64,000 nt of DNA from Prorocentrum cordatum (GCA_963575745.1 CAUYUJ010020560.1:679145-743144), one strand, 5' to 3'; counted from the first letter of the stretch, positions 18,585 through 30,109 are shown. The notes: generated by a model from the sequence alone, not told the origin. Translations and numbers: made by a program.

Positions 18585-19220
18585 TGAGTGTTGCATGATA
18601 GTGAGAGAACGAGTGTTGCCCAGGAGTGTCGCCCAGATATGAAGTTCTGAGAGGTCACAGAGCACAAAGTGTGTGACTGTCGCGTGGGATTACTCTGAAT
18701 GTATCCCGGGATTGCCGTTCCAGACAGCAAGATAACCCGGCGTTCTGGGAGGTCTCGGAGCACGAAGTGTGTGACTCTTGCATCCTGTTATTCCGAATGT
18801 GGCCTGGGAATGAGGTTCTGGGGTGTCAAGTACGAGGAATTGTGTGACTGTTGCGTCCGGCTATTCCGAATGTGGCCCGGGAATGGCGTTCTGGGAACTC
18901 GAAGAACACGAAGTGTGTGACTGTTGCATCCGGTTATTCTAGATGTGGCCCGGGAATGGCGTTCTGGGATCTCGAAGAGCACGAAGTGTGTGACTGTTGC
19001 ATCCGGTTATTCTAAATGTGGCCCGGGAATGGCGTTCTGGCAACTCGAAGAGCACGAAGTGTGTGAGTGTTGCATCCGGTTATTCTAAAGGTGGCCCGGG
19101 AATGGCGTTCTGGGATCTCGAAGAGTACGAAGTGTGTGACTGTTGCATCCGGCCCTCCAGAATGTGGCCTGGGAGTGGAGTTCTGGGAAGTCGAAGAGCA
19201 CGAAGTGTGTGACTGTTGGT
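18585..19220 (+). repeat. 72-bp tandem array
   Basis: About eight units of GAAGTGTGTGACTGTTGCAT, then CCGGTTATTCTAAATGTGGC, then CCGGGAATGGCGTTCTGGGA and a short linker. Units near 18911, 18983 and 19055 are nearly identical; those before 18770 are more diverged. Confidence 0.85.
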
Positions 19221-19339
19221 GAAAAACAAGCGGGGCCCCCTGCCGCCCGGCAACTCCCAACGCCTGCCCGGACCCCCCTGTGGAGTGATCTGTGAGCTCT
19301 TTTGAGTCAACTAGAAACCTATCAGTCTTCGCTGTTAGG

Positions 19340-19610
19340 TAAAAGATGAGGTGCGGGCCCCATAGGGAGAGGGTTCCCGCCTGAGACTTCCTCGCACTTC
19401 ACTCACAGACGAGGCTCCCGTCTGATACTTCCCCATACTCAGGTCTCAGAACCCAAACGTGACGACAATTACATGATCCAGATGACCCGCTCGGATTAGA
19501 TAGATGAGGTGCGGGCACCATAGGGAGAGGGGTTCCCGCCTGAGACGTCCCCGCAATTCACTCACGCACGAGGCCCCCGCTCGAGACGTCCCCCAGATTC
19601 AAGCTAGGGA
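19340..19610 (+). repeat. Diverged copies of the 159-bp satellite
   Basis: About 1.6 units with GGTGCGGGCCCCATAGGGAG, CCTGAGACTTCCTCGCA and AGACGAGGCTCCCG, as in the large array at 52.9-55.06 kb. It is followed by a GATGATG tract and then by AGAAAACAAGAGCCCCACTT, the same order as at the other locus. Confidence 0.8.
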
Positions 19611-19612
19611 GT

Positions 19613-19910
19613 GAATGGTGACGAAGTGATGAGTGGGCGAGTGGTGATGAGGATGATGCTGATGATGGGGAGTGGTGATGATGATGAGTGACCGAATGAG
19701 GGTGATGATGTTGATAATGATGATGATGTTAATGATGATGATGATTGATCGAATGATGAGGATGTTGATGATGGGGATGATAATGGTGTGAGTGTGAATG
19801 GTTATAATGCTGATGATGATGGTGACGATGGTGACGATGACGATGAATAGTGACGGTGAGTGGTGATGATGATGATGGTGATGATGGTGAGTGACTGGGA
19901 GAGGGGTGGG
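19613..19910 (+). repeat. GAT/GTGATG simple-sequence tract
   Basis: Imperfect GATGATG repeats with GTGA interruptions. All ORFs over it are His/Ile/Ser homopolymer-like and are not genes. Confidence 0.9.
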
Positions 19911-20600
19911 AGGTGAGGTGAGGTTCCTGCGCGAAATGTCCAAAGAAAACAAGAGCCCCACTTTGAATGTGGGGAAACAACGGGTTACCCGTTTTATCCG
20001 TGAGGCTCTTGCAATTCCTAAAGCGAACCTGCGCGCTCCCAAGGCGACAGCCACATTTTGAAAAGCACCCCGCCCTCCATCTGTGAAACAGTTGCCATTG
20101 TTGAAGCTTCGAAGTCATAAATGGAGAGGAAGTCTCAGGCGAAACGCCCGACCCGCCCTAAAAACTGGCCTCGGGGTGCGACAGGGAGAAATTATGTATA
20201 AGGAAGAGGAATGGAAGAGGAGGAGAAGGAGATAGGAGGAGGATGATTAGGAACCCAGATCTCCAACGGTCTAATTTGTCCATCCCAGCGGTTAGCCTCG
20301 ATGCTGGCCCCTTGGGGCGCATGTTCGGACCCCAGGACCATCAAAAACTCACGCGGGACGAGAATATGGCCAAACTTTTTGTTAGCAAGGATATAACACA
20401 TATCAGGGGGGGCGAAAAGACAGACAAGCAAACAGACACCTCTGGGGACAACGAACCTGGTTAGCTGCACTGGCACCGCCCCAAGAACCATATACATTTG
20501 CTGTCTTCGTGCTTCACTCCAAAGCCCTCGTGGAGTCCTACATCGGATTCACTCAGTGCTGTGCAGCGTGACTGGGTGTCCCAAGTCCCAGCGCTACAAA
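19911..20600. other. No gene seen
   Basis: It contains a short inverted segment CCCCACTTTGAATGTGGGG near 19955, shared with 55.35 kb, and a GGAAGAGGAGGAG tract (20195-20245). The rest is unique sequence without a convincing coding frame. Confidence 0.5.
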
Positions 20601-20830
20601 AACACGTTGAGCCCAAATGGGCAACAAGGGGATACAGAGTAAACCAGGTAAACACCAAACAGGATACAGGCTACAGGGTAAGAGGGCAAGAGGATACATG
20701 GGGATACGAGACACAAGGGGATACAGGGCAACAGGATACAGAGGGAAACATGATACAGGATACAAGGGGATACAGGCCAACAGGGTATATAGGATATAGG
20801 CAAAGAGGGATGGGGACAAGATAAAGCAGA
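20601..20830 (+). repeat. GGATACA minisatellite
   Basis: Irregular repeats of GGGGATACAGG, ACAGGATACA and similar words with spacing of 8-16 bases. Confidence 0.8.
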
Positions 20831-21425
20831 TAAACTGAGTCATGCAGAAGTATACGGTCATCAACGTGTGCGTGTATACAAATATATAACCACATATATA
20901 CATGTACGTGCGTGTGGTATAAACGGCGATGCGCACGCATCCACGTCCGACTCCTCAACCTCATCTCATGCTGTCTCGCGTGCCAGTCTACCACACCGCG
21001 CACGTGCCTTTTGGTCAGACAAAGGGTCGGCTTCCAACAGGGCCCGGTGTCAATTTGGCCTGTGCCAGGACTATGCAGTGCCAACGCGCTCCTCTCAACA
21101 ACATGAAAAGAGAAACCTGACTGACCGCCTTCAGCATGACCCATGTTGCATGAACACTTGATCGCAAGGATTTCTCTCACAAAACAGCTCCCAAAATCGT
21201 TCGACGCCTCAGATCATGCTACTGAAGACTGCTCGCTACATCTTCCAGCCTGTTGATCAGACCAAGACGCGGTCCGTAGTGCTGGGTGCACTGCTGTTTG
21301 ACGCGGCATCATCCTGACAAGAAATGACGAACCACAGAGTTCGGCAACAAACGACGACGGTGAGGAGGCGGGCAACGAGAGGTACAAGGATGACCAGGAT
21401 GAGACAAATCGTGACGAGACTGGCG

Positions 21426-21460
<35 letters not shown>

Positions 21461-22340
21461 CCGGAAAGAACAATTAACCACATGCACAACAAACATGTCG
21501 GAATGGCACATACACGAGGCTCCATAAATAAAGCAAACGGGCAAACTACTATAATCTGATGGGCAACTGGCACGCACCATGCAACAAACTACAAATGTGA
21601 TACAGCTGTCGCGGATGAGGACGAGTACAAAATTGCACGTAGTGGATCGGGAAAGGCGAGGCGATGCAGAAGACTCCTGCGACAAACTGGCCACAAACAA
21701 ACACCATCGCATATTGCAGAAAGGCAACGGAAGAGGACACGCATGCACATTTGCTATGACAATACAGGGCAATGTTCATACGCGTGCAATGCTTTCGTGA
21801 GGTCACGAAGAGGAGTCCGGGCACGTGGGCGTCTGCTTGTTCACGCAGCACCACTCCTTAGCTGCAGCCATCGCAAGATCAACCTTTACTGAACAAATGC
21901 CTGACCTATCGTCTCTTAGGTCACCTGATGAAGTATGTGCTTCGCGACGTGCGATGCGCGACGCGCGGTTAAGTTCGCGCTCTCGCACGGACGTCTGGTA
22001 AGCACCAACTCTCCAAAAAAGATCGCCCCTGCGGTTGACCAGATACCTGCCTGACGCTGTGAAAAGGTACGCGGGAAGTTGTAACAATGGCATCGATGGG
22101 TTGCAAGCCACCCAATGAAAAATATGGTAAGAGAGCAGCTCGTGTAATTGTGAGGTGCGTTACCATACGATAGTCATGACAAGAAACTGGCACTGGTAAG
22201 CAAATGTCTCCCATTACCGTATAGCCACGAGCAACAGCAACAGAGAGAACACTGCGGCAACCCTCCCAGGATCAGGAAAAACACGAAACGCCAGAATCGT
22301 TAATGACTCAGCAGGCACTCACCGAGACTGCCAAATGCGT
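20831..22340. other. No gene seen; contains a CT microsatellite
   Basis: Mostly unique sequence with a CTCTCT run at about 21427-21463. No ORF has protein-like character over more than a few dozen codons. A purine/pyrimidine-balanced background makes this the least repetitive piece of the right part. Confidence 0.4.
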
Positions 22341-22344
22341 AAAC

Positions 22345-22416
22345 GCGCCTGACACACAAACACACACGCACACACACACGCACACACGCAAACGCACACG
22401 CACACATACACTTACA
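22345..22416 (+). repeat. CA/CG dinucleotide tract
   Basis: ACACACGCACACAC type microsatellite. Confidence 0.9.
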
Positions 22417-22639
22417 CGCAAGGTATCGCCAGACACCAAACACCCCTCACCCTGACCCCACCCTCTCCAGGCCGTCTGCTGAAAATACAAGAACAAGCAA
22501 CTGTTCGCTGTTGAGGCAACGTCTTCGTCGTGTTATTAGGGTCAGGGGTTATTTTGTTATCGATGGCATCCCTGGCCGGGGTCGGGGTCGGGGGTCGGGG
22601 CCTGCCCGCCAGCGGCGGGACGTGCCTTCTTCCATCTTC

Positions 22640-22800
22640 GTCGTCGGCGATGCAGCGGCGACGTCGACGCGCCACACATCGGGCTCCACATCGAGCCGCA
22701 TCGGCGACGCATCGGCGATGCGGCGCGATCCTCCGACCCCATCTGGGAGGCCCGGAGCCTCCATTGCGCTATCAGGGCCAAGTGCCCGAGTGTTCCTGTG
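22640..22800 (+). repeat. Dispersed repeat with CATCGGCGATGCGGCG
   Basis: This segment shares ATCGGGCTYCACATCGWGCC, CATCGGCGATGCGGCG and TCCTCMGACCCCA in the same order with 30195-30290. It is a dispersed repeat of about 110-150 bp. Confidence 0.65.
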
Positions 22801-22840
22801 ATCGGTGATGAGATCCCCCGCTGCCCGCCGGCGGCGGGAC

Positions 22841-22904
22841 GCGCCTTCTTCGCCTCCGACCACCCCGTCTCCCACTTCGGGAGGCCCGCGGCGCAGTCGA
22901 ACTG
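22841..22904 (-). pseudogene. Exon-like fragment with GWSxxKKA motif
   Basis: The minus strand reads QFDCAAGLPKWETGWSEAKK then A. It matches the motif (F/Y)(D/N)CxAGxxxWxxGWSxxKKA that recurs at 34502, 40010 and 56355. No flanking coding frame continues it convincingly. It may be a domain fragment, a real short exon of an unseen gene, or part of a repeat that carries it. Confidence 0.45.
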
Positions 22905-23039
22905 TGGGGGGGGAGGGGCGGCCGCCCGTGCCGGCGCGGTGGCCGCCCCAGGGAGGCGAGGCCACGCCGCCGACGGCGGCGGCGGCGCCGCTGCGACGGC
23001 GCGCTGGCGAGGGCGACAACGTTGGCGACAACGACGACG

Positions 23040-23370
23040 GAGGGCGAGGAGGGGGAGGAGGAGGAGGGGGACGAGGAGGAGGAGGCGGAGGAGGGGGGAG
23101 GAGAGGAGGAGGAGGAGGAGGAGGAGGAGGAGGAGGGAGGAGGAGGAGGAGGAGGAGGAGGAGGAGGAGGAGGAGGAGGAGGACGAGGAGGGAGGGGGAG
23201 GGGTAGGAGGAAGACGATGACGACGGCGAAGACAGCGCGGAGGGGGAGGGAGAGGGGGAGGGGAAGGGGGAGGGGGAGGGGGAGGGGAAGGAGGAGGAGG
23301 AGGAGGAGGAGGAGGAAGAGGAGGAGGAGGAGAAGGAGGGGGAGGAGGGCAGTGTGCAACAAGTGGGTCT
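23040..23370 (+). repeat. Purine-rich GGA/GAG tract
   Basis: Over 300 bases almost wholly G and A on the plus strand, mainly GAGGAGGAG and GGGGGA. It is a candidate for triplex (H-DNA) formation. ORFs over it encode only Glu/Gly/Arg or Ser/Pro/Leu runs. Confidence 0.9.
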
Positions 23371-23464
23371 GCGCTCTACTTTGGCTCTGAGCCAGATCTG
23401 TTTAGGCTCGCAGCCAGACCTAGTCGGGCTCTGAGCCAGACGCCGCGCGCATGCGCACGTGGTT

Positions 23465-23570
23465 TTCGGCCAATACGACGAGGAGGAGGAGGAGGAGGAG
23501 GAGGAGGAGGAGGAGGAGGATGAGGAGGAGGACGACGACGACGACGACATCGACGATGACATCGGCGACG
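23465..23570 (+). repeat. GAG then GAC trinucleotide tract
   Basis: GAGGAGGAG changing into GACGACGAC. Confidence 0.85.
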
Positions 23571-23599
23571 ACGACGACGCCACCGGCGACGACGGCTAC

Positions 23600-24889
23600 C
23601 ACAGCGGGGACGTGGAATGGGGGGGGGACCCGTAGCGTCAGGAAGTCCAGGATTCGCGAGGGACTGGTAGGTTCCCCGTCAAAGCAGCCCAAACACTCCC
23701 CGAAACCCTCCGAAAACCCTCCGGGAAAGGTTCCAAGGAGGCTTGTCGGAGGGTTTCGCGGGAGAGTCCGTAAGGGTTTTCGTCGTTCTGGGGGAAGGAA
23801 ACCAGCTCTAAGCGAACACTGTGCTTTTTCTGGGGGAAGAGGTGGCCCGAGAGGGTGTGCCACGAGGAGAGGAGAGGCGAGGATGAGGAGGGAGGGAAGA
23901 GGCGAGCCTGGCTAGGGGGGGGGGCGGGGGGGGGGGGGCGATGGGGAAGTTGCGAGGAGGAGGTGGGCGCTCGGAGGAAGTGGGGCGAGGAGTAGCGGTC
24001 GGAGGGGGAATTCCTCCATCGTATGCCTTCTCCTCTCCCTTTTCCCGCTCCTCCGTTCCCTGTCCCTCCGCTTCAACCTGCTTATTCTCCTCGACCCCCT
24101 GGCCCCTCTGCTCCTCCTCCGAGTGGGGAAGGGGATGGGAGAGAGTAGAGGATGGAGGCAGGAGAAACAAGGATGCGGGAAGAGAAGGATGAGGAAGACA
24201 AGCTGGCAGGCAGGAGGAGAACATACAGAGGGAGGAAGATCATGAGGAACAAGGGTGGGTGGAGCGAGGATGCGAGACAAGGGAGCAGGAGTAGAAAACG
24301 AAGGTGGAAGCGGGAAGAGGGTTTTAATCGTGAGGATGGGGAGGGAATGCATGAGGCGGCGGGGAGATGAAGAGGACTGTTCGAATTGTCATGCCAGCGT
24401 GACCTGACTTGCAGTGCTGCTGAATCGTTGAAGTGAATAGTCCGCAACATGCATGGACAACTCGATCAAAGGCGCGACATCGGAAGACATAAAAAGGAAC
24501 ACCTATAAGACTAAGGATGAGAAACCGGAACGACGAAGCGAGGAGGCAGTGGAGAAAGTGGGGCAGACCGAGAAGGCCTGAGTGGCCTCCTCCTGAGGAC
24601 CCTTGAGGGGCCTCCTCGGTGAGAGGGAGCGTTGGGGGCACTGACTCGGGACGGGGAAGCACCGAGCGCGAACTGGCGACACATTCGCGAAGGGGTCGGC
24701 GATGGGCCCGGGAGAGCGACACCAGACCTAGGGCTCCCAACTTCGCGCTTCGCGCTCCGCGAAGCGCGAATAACTTCGCGCCCTCGCGCCGCCCCCCCAA
24801 AGGGAGAAAAGGAGGACGAGGAGGAGGGGGAGAAGGAACGAGGACCGCGAAGCGCGAATAATTTCGCGCCCTCGTGGGAGCCCTTGCAG
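23600..24889. other. No gene seen; purine-biased, short CG-rich palindromes
   Basis: It contains poly-G runs near 23910-23940 and a GA-rich stretch to 24370. Near 24750-24870 the word GCGAAGCGCGAATAAYTTCG occurs twice, the first copy embedded in an inverted repeat. Confidence 0.4.
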
Positions 24890-24985
24890 ACCCTCCTGTG
24901 CGGGGTGGGCTGTGATGCCCATATCGGCCCCAATCACCCAGTCATCGCCGCCATGGGCCTCACAGCCCACCCCGCCCAGGAGGGT
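24890..24985. mobile_element. Foldback element, 96 bp
   Basis: The left arm ACCCTCCTGTGCGGGGTGGG then CTGTGATGCCCA is complementary to the right arm TGGGCCTCACAG then CCCACCCCGCCCAGGAGGGT with a few mismatches. The loop is about 32 bases. It is a hairpin-type MITE or foldback. Confidence 0.75.
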
Positions 24986-25242
24986 GCGGTTCCGCCATCG
25001 CGGACCCATCGCCGACCTATCGGCGACGTATCGCCGATGCGCGCTCGATGTTCCCCCGCCCTGAGCCTCTCCCCCCTAACGCCGCCCGCTGACTTGTGAA
25101 GGGGGGGAGGAGGGAGGGCATCGTCGCCCGCCAAGACCTGGCGGCCGAGGAGCGCTCGCAGCGGCACCGCGAGACAACGGACGACGGGGCACCTGCCGGC
25201 TGAGCAGGGACCGACAGTCCAGGCCTTCCTGGAGGTCTAGCA

Positions 25243-25402
25243 TTAGGTCGGGCATGTCCTCCCACAGGTGGATTTTGGAAGAACAAATGAAGAATAGTGG
25301 AACAAAAATCAAACATAGTCAAAATTAATAGAAAAACGCCGCCGAAATACTGTTGTACTGCTTTCGAATATTTCTCCTGTAAAAGGGGGATGCCCGACTT
25401 AA
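25243..25402. mobile_element. hAT-like MITE, copy 1
   Basis: Starts TTAGGTCGGGCATGTCCTCC and ends with GCCCGACTTAA. The flanking octamers GTCTAGCA and GCGTAGCA agree at 6 of 8 positions. The inside is AT-rich with no ORF. Confidence 0.75.
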
Positions 25403-25410
25403 GCGTAGCA

Positions 25411-26194
25411 CGAGATGCTTTCATAACAACATGTCCCAATAATATAAGTACTGTTCTTAGAACGTACAACAATTGCGTTAAAACAAGAATGTCTCAGCCA
25501 GACATGTTCTATGAACATTTCGGGCGAACAACAGAAGGTTATTAGAAGATTCTCTGGTGGGCCTATAGGCAGGCCAAGACGCTTCGCCGAAAACTGAACC
25601 GACCCAATCCGACGGCCATGGGGGCCCACCAACCGCTAGTTAACGAGACACCTTTGCAGCGGCACCACGGCTATCCCTTGGCCACCGGCCGGCGTAAGGC
25701 ACCAACAGCCCTCCTCCTTGGGCCGGCGACGGTCGGGGGGGGGCGTCCAAGCGGGGGGGATGCAGACCATGGCCCGAGGCATGTGCGCGGACGAGGGGGG
25801 GGGGCCAGTGGACGCTTTGAAATGACCAGAAGGGGCCATCACTTCTATCTACTGTTGCGGATGCTGCGCATTTTCCTACAAACCTCCGAGAGGCCTCAGA
25901 TCCGCTCCGAGGTGGCGCCAAGTGACCACGTAGATTCCCAAGAGGCCCCCCAGGCGGCCCCCAAACAGAGCCCAAGCGGCTCCCAAGAAGGGCTCCAGAG
26001 CTTCAGCGTCGTCGTCGCCGCCCGCCTCCGCCGCCGCCGTCGTCCCCCTTCAGGTTCGGCGGCACGGGCCGCAAGGAAGGCCTTCACAGTAAGAAGAAGA
26101 GGCATGACATCTGGGGAGATCGCATGGCCGACGACAAGACGAGGACAAAATCCACGACAAGTAAACCGCGAGTGGGAAGCTTCCGCGCTCGCTT
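25411..26194. other. No gene seen
   Basis: Unique sequence, AT-rich to about 25560 and GC-rich after. ORFs present lack recognisable features. Confidence 0.4.
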
Positions 26195-26900
26195 TCGCTC
26201 GACTCCCGCTCTCGCTCGCCTCCCGCTTCCGCTCGCCTCCGAACTTTCTCGCCTGCCGCTTGCGTTGAACCTCCTCCCCTGCCACTCCCGCTCGCCCCCC
26301 ATTTTCCCTCGCCTCTCGCTTGCGCTCGCCTCGCGCTGCCGCTCGTCCCCCGCTTTCGCTCGCCTCCCGCTTGGCGCTCACCTCCCGCTTGCGCTCGCCT
26401 CCCACTTTGGCTCGCCTCCCGCTTTCCCTCGCCTCCCGCTTTCGCTCGCCTTCTCCGCTCGCCCCCACACTTTCGCTCGCCCCCAGCGGGAGGCGAGCGC
26501 AAGCGGGAGGCTAGCGCAAGCGCGAGGGCGAGCGAAAGCAGGAGGCGAACGAAAACGGGAGGCGAGAGCGAAAGCGGAGGGTGAACGACTTCTTATTCGG
26601 CGCTTCGACATTGGGCGGAAGGGGCGGGGGGCAGGGGTGATGTCTAGCCCCGGACCTCTGCTTAACGCGACTGTTTGCAACAGTAAGTCCTATGGGGAGG
26701 CTCCACCTGCCTGAAACAGGCGCACAAACAGCCAAGATCTACTCCATGGGGGGGGGGAGGGAGCGGGAGGCGAGCGCAAAAGCGGGAGGCGAGCGACTGA
26801 GGGAGGCGCGAGCGACAGCGCGAGGCGAACGAAAGCGGGAGGCGCGAGGAAAGGCTGGAGGCGCGGGCGAACTCGGCAGGTGCGAGCGAGAGCGGGAGGC
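26195..26900. repeat. CGCTCGCCTCCCGC minisatellite in inverted blocks
   Basis: Irregular repeats of CTCGCCTCCCGCTTTCG fill about 26195-26475. The inverse GCGGGAGGCGAGCG fills about 26480-26580 and 26755-26910. The two orientations form a large imperfect inverted repeat separated by about 170 bases of unique sequence. The Arg/Ala/Ser-rich ORFs over it are artefacts. Confidence 0.8.
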
Positions 26901-27039
26901 GAGCCCGAGCGTGGGCGAGGCGAGTCGCCCCCCCTCACCGTCGCCGCGCCCTGTGGCGAACGAGTCTGCGAACTGTTGTCTTGCTCGGCGTCTCGACATC
27001 GAGCGGAAAAGGGGGGGGGGTCTGGCTCTGGACCTCTGC

Positions 27040-27200
27040 TTAGGTCGGGCCTGTCCCCCTACCGGGGGATCTTGGACGAAAAATAAAACATACCCCAAAA
27101 ATACTCAAAAGATGCCCCAAAACAGGCAAGACATAGTCCCCTGACTATTTGTTCGACTATTCTTGAAGATTCTCCCTGTGGAGGGACAGGCCCGACTTAG
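27040..27200. mobile_element. hAT-like MITE, copy 2
   Basis: Termini TTAGGTCGGGCCTGTCCCCC and GGGACAGGCCCGACTTAG. The flanking octamers ACCTCTGC and GCCTCTGC agree at 7 of 8 positions. Confidence 0.8.
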
Positions 27201-27649
27201 GCCTCTGCCAGGGCGACGGCTGGGAGGCGTCCGCCCCGCAGGGGAGGCTCCGCCTGCCTGACGCAGGCGCCAAAAAGCAGCCAAGGTCTCTACTCCACGG
27301 CGAAGAGGGGGGGGGAGGGGGGCTGCGAGGGCGGCCCGCGCCCACCGGCGAAAAAACACGGCATACGAGAGCGAGCACGTCTGCCTCGTCGTGGATCTGC
27401 CTCGCCCGCCGCAGACGATGCCCCACCCTTTCGCTCCGGCCTCGAGGCCGCAGGCCCGGGCTTCCGACGCCGCGCGGGCCGCGTGCGCCCCGCGAGCGGC
27501 ACCCTGGCTCCGGGGCCCCCCGGGAGGCCTCGTGGCCCCCTCCCGGAAGCGAGAGCGGCCCGAGAACTGCGCCGGAGCCGGGTCCCGAAGAGAAACCTGT
27601 CGAGAGAGGGGGCGCGAATGCAAATCGGCTCAGAATCCGTTCCCAGACC

Positions 27650-27832
27650 CAGGAGGAGGAGGAGGAGGAGGAGGAGGAGGAGGAGGAGGAGGAGGAGGAG
27701 GAGGAGGAGGGGAAGGACGAGGAGGAGGAGGGAGGAGGAGGGAGGAGGAGGAGGAGGAGGAGGGAGGAGGGAAGAGGAGGAGGAGGACGAGGACGAGGAG
27801 GAGGAGGAGGAGGAGGAGGAGGAGGAGGACCC
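27650..27832 (+). repeat. GAG trinucleotide tract
   Basis: About 180 bases of GAGGAGGAG with GGGAGG and GACGAG interruptions. Confidence 0.9.
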
Positions 27833-27996
27833 TCCCGCGGTCGACACCGACAAGCCGACAAGCCCCCTGGAGCCGCGCGCGTCCAGCCGTGGCGACGGAA
27901 GGGCCCCCTTGAAACCATGCGGGCCGGAGCTGGTGCTGTGCCGCTGCTTGGCGGCACGCCGAGGGGTGTGGGGGGAGGGGGGAAGGCTTCTTAGAA

Positions 27997-28141
27997 TTAA
28001 GTCGTGCCTGTCCTCCTACAGGGGGATTTTCGACGAATAATAAAACATACTCAAAACGTCAAAAATACTTTTAAAAAATCCCCTGACTATTTTCTGACTA
28101 TTTTTGAATATTCCTCCTGTAAAGGGACAGGCCCGACTTAA
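27997..28141. mobile_element. hAT-like MITE, copy 3, perfect 8-bp target duplication
   Basis: Starts TTAAGTCGTGCCTGTCCTCC and ends GGGACAGGCCCGACTTAA. It is flanked on both sides by the identical octamer TCTTAGAA (27989-27996 and 28142-28149). An 8-bp duplication with short TIRs is the hallmark of hAT-superfamily elements. At 145 bp it cannot encode a transposase. Confidence 0.9.
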
Positions 28142-28279
28142 TCTTAGAAGAAGGCTGCTTTTTAGAAGGCGCCGCCCCTACACCTATAGACCACGCCCGC
28201 GCCTTCTGAGAAGCAGGGGCAGGCGTCTCAGAAGCCTGCCCCTTCGGTGACAACTCAGTGGAGCCTCCCATAGAATCTT

Positions 28280-28400
28280 GTCCGCCCTTGCGAATCGACG
28301 CTAGCCGGCACTCAGTCGATGCTAGTCGACGCTGAATCGTCGCTAGCCGACGCTCAATCGCCGTTATCTCATCGACTCCCAGACGCTAGTCGACGCTAAG
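28280..28400 (+). repeat. Short CGACGCTAG repeats
   Basis: GCTAGYCGACGCT words repeated irregularly, mixing direct and near-palindromic copies. Confidence 0.6.
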
Positions 28401-29074
28401 ACAGACTTGCGAGGGTACACAAGGCTCCCATGATTTGCTACCCAGTGCCCCCCTCCCCCTACCCCCCTCTGCGCGTGGCCGAACCTCAGCCCCCCAGCTG
28501 GCGCCAAGAAGCTCTCTCTGCGCCCCACGGCTGGACACAAGCCGCCCGAGGAAGCTCACCCTGGAACGCTGGCGCCAGCGTCGCCGCCGCGCCCGGGCAG
28601 CGAGACGCTACTGCCACGCCCCTCTACGGAGGGCCGAAGATCTGCCCTCGTCATGAGCACCCCTGCAAGCTGCAGGGATAGTCCTACCAGAAGGAACGCC
28701 AAGTGAGGAACGAAGTGGCTTATCTGGCCACGGCGAGCCTCGGCTTCGAGTAGGTTCCCCGACCTGGATAGATGGAACGGCCCTAAAACTGTAGCCCCTC
28801 CTGAGCCCGAAGCGATCCTTACTTCAGCGTCTTGGCCGTAGGCCCGCAGTGAGCCGAAAAGGGCAGAGCTGTTCGGCAAACGCCCTGGGGATGTTCGGGA
28901 GTCGCCAGCTGTGGGGGTCTGTTGGGGGTGCGGGGTGTCTTCTCCTCCCCTGACTCCAGGTCTCCAAAGATTTCTGCAGATACACCAGATTTCAAAGATT
29001 TCATATGCACCAGATTTCAAAGATTTCATATACACCAGGAGAACGAGTTTATACATATACACACACACCAGATT
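28401..29074. other. No gene seen; small 26-bp repeat
   Basis: CACCAGATTTCAAAGATTTC repeats twice near 28983-29035. Nothing else is recognisable. Confidence 0.4.
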
Positions 29075-29345
29075 TCAGAGGTCCGGGCTGATTTCTTGGA
29101 TCGGCGCTGTCTGGCGCGCGGAGCGCGCCAGGGGCGGCGCCCGAGGCGCAGCAAAGGGGGGTCCATCGCAAGGTCAAGGTCAAAGTCCCGTACAAGCACG
29201 AAGCCTGGTCTGCTACGAGTCGCGGAGTGAAACAGTTAACTCGGATTTTCACTCTGAAAAAAGCTTCCAAACTGATGGGGATGGTTGGGTTATTCATGCC
29301 CCTCACTCGCTGGGGGGTCCAGCGCAGATCCAGGAAACCCGTGCG
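29075..29345. mobile_element. GC-rich foldback, interrupted copy
   Basis: The left half (GATTTCTTGGATCGGCGCTG then TCTGGCGCGCGGAGCGCGCC) matches the foldback family seen intact at 30.4, 51.9 and 61.0 kb. A right-arm match (GGGGTCCAGCGCAGATCCAG) lies about 150 bases further on than expected, suggesting an insertion inside the element. Confidence 0.55.
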
Positions 29346-29362
29346 GACCTCCGAGTCGACAG

Positions 29363-29560
29363 CCCGAATCGTTGAGGCCACTTGTCGGCTACGCACTGCC
29401 CTGACACCCTCGCGTCGTAAAGAGCAGCACGACGCACTGCCGTGCTCGCACACCTCCGGCCGCCCCCGAATCGTTGAGGCCACTTGTCGGATGCGCCCTG
29501 CCCGGACACCCTCGCGTCGTAAAGACAAGCACGACCCGCTTCGTGTTTGCGAACCTCCGG
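29363..29560 (+). repeat. Tandem duplication of about 100 bp
   Basis: Two copies starting CCCGAATCGTTGAGGCCACT (near 29363 and 29465), each continuing with TGTCGG, CACCCTCGCGTCGTAAAGA and CACCTCCGGCC or a close variant. Confidence 0.8.
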
Positions 29561-29698
29561 CCACCAAGAGAGAGAGAGAACCAGTGTCGTGCCCTCGGCC
29601 CGTCAAGAGGGCCGCTCGGGATGAGACAGGCCAGGTCTCCACGGGGAGGTGCCCAGACCTGTGAAAACAAAAATCACGACGCCGGAGGACTGGGGCTT

Positions 29699-29826
29699 GC
29701 CATCGCTCCTCTCCCCGTGCAGCTTTCGGCTGCGTGCGTTTTTGCTCGCTTCGCAAGGTGGTCCAGGATGCTCCTCGATGGTTCTCGCCGAGGAGAAAAA
29801 ATGCACAGGTCCGAGCGATGTCAAGG
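29699..29826. mobile_element. TIR element family C, copy 1 (diverged)
   Basis: The right end ATGCACAGGTCCGAGCGATG and the internal GGTCCAGGATGCTCCTCGAT match the copies at 31.5, 41.1 and 44.7 kb. The left TIR is decayed. Confidence 0.6.
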
Positions 29827-30109
29827 GAAGGGCATGTGCCGGCAACTGCATCCCTGCTGTCTGCACCGCGACCCGAGAGAGCGCGCGCGAGGGGGCCCCC
29901 GACGGATGCTCCTGCGTCAGCAGGGCGAGCCATCCCCCATGGACGAGGGCAGCGTCCGAATGAAGAAGGATCAAGGCCGCCCCGAACAGTGCTGCCTGCA
30001 CGAGCACAGAGGCAAGACAACTGGGTGGGCGATGCGCATGGCTAGCGCCTCACCGCCTATCCTGGCAACCACCGTTAGAGGCCTGCAAGACGGGGGCAGA
30101 GTAATTAGA

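Noticed and set aside
22520-22560. Telomere-like TTAGGGTCAGGGG words (also near 39565)
   Set aside because: Only one or two units, no array.
22549-23583. 344-codon Ser/Pro-rich ORF on the minus strand
   Set aside because: Lies over purine-rich trinucleotide repeats, with no conserved motif.
28200-28250. CTGAGAAGCAGGGGC as a 19-mer copy on the right side
   Set aside because: Only the CTGAGAAGCA core matches, by chance within a TCAGAAGCCTG-type local repeat.
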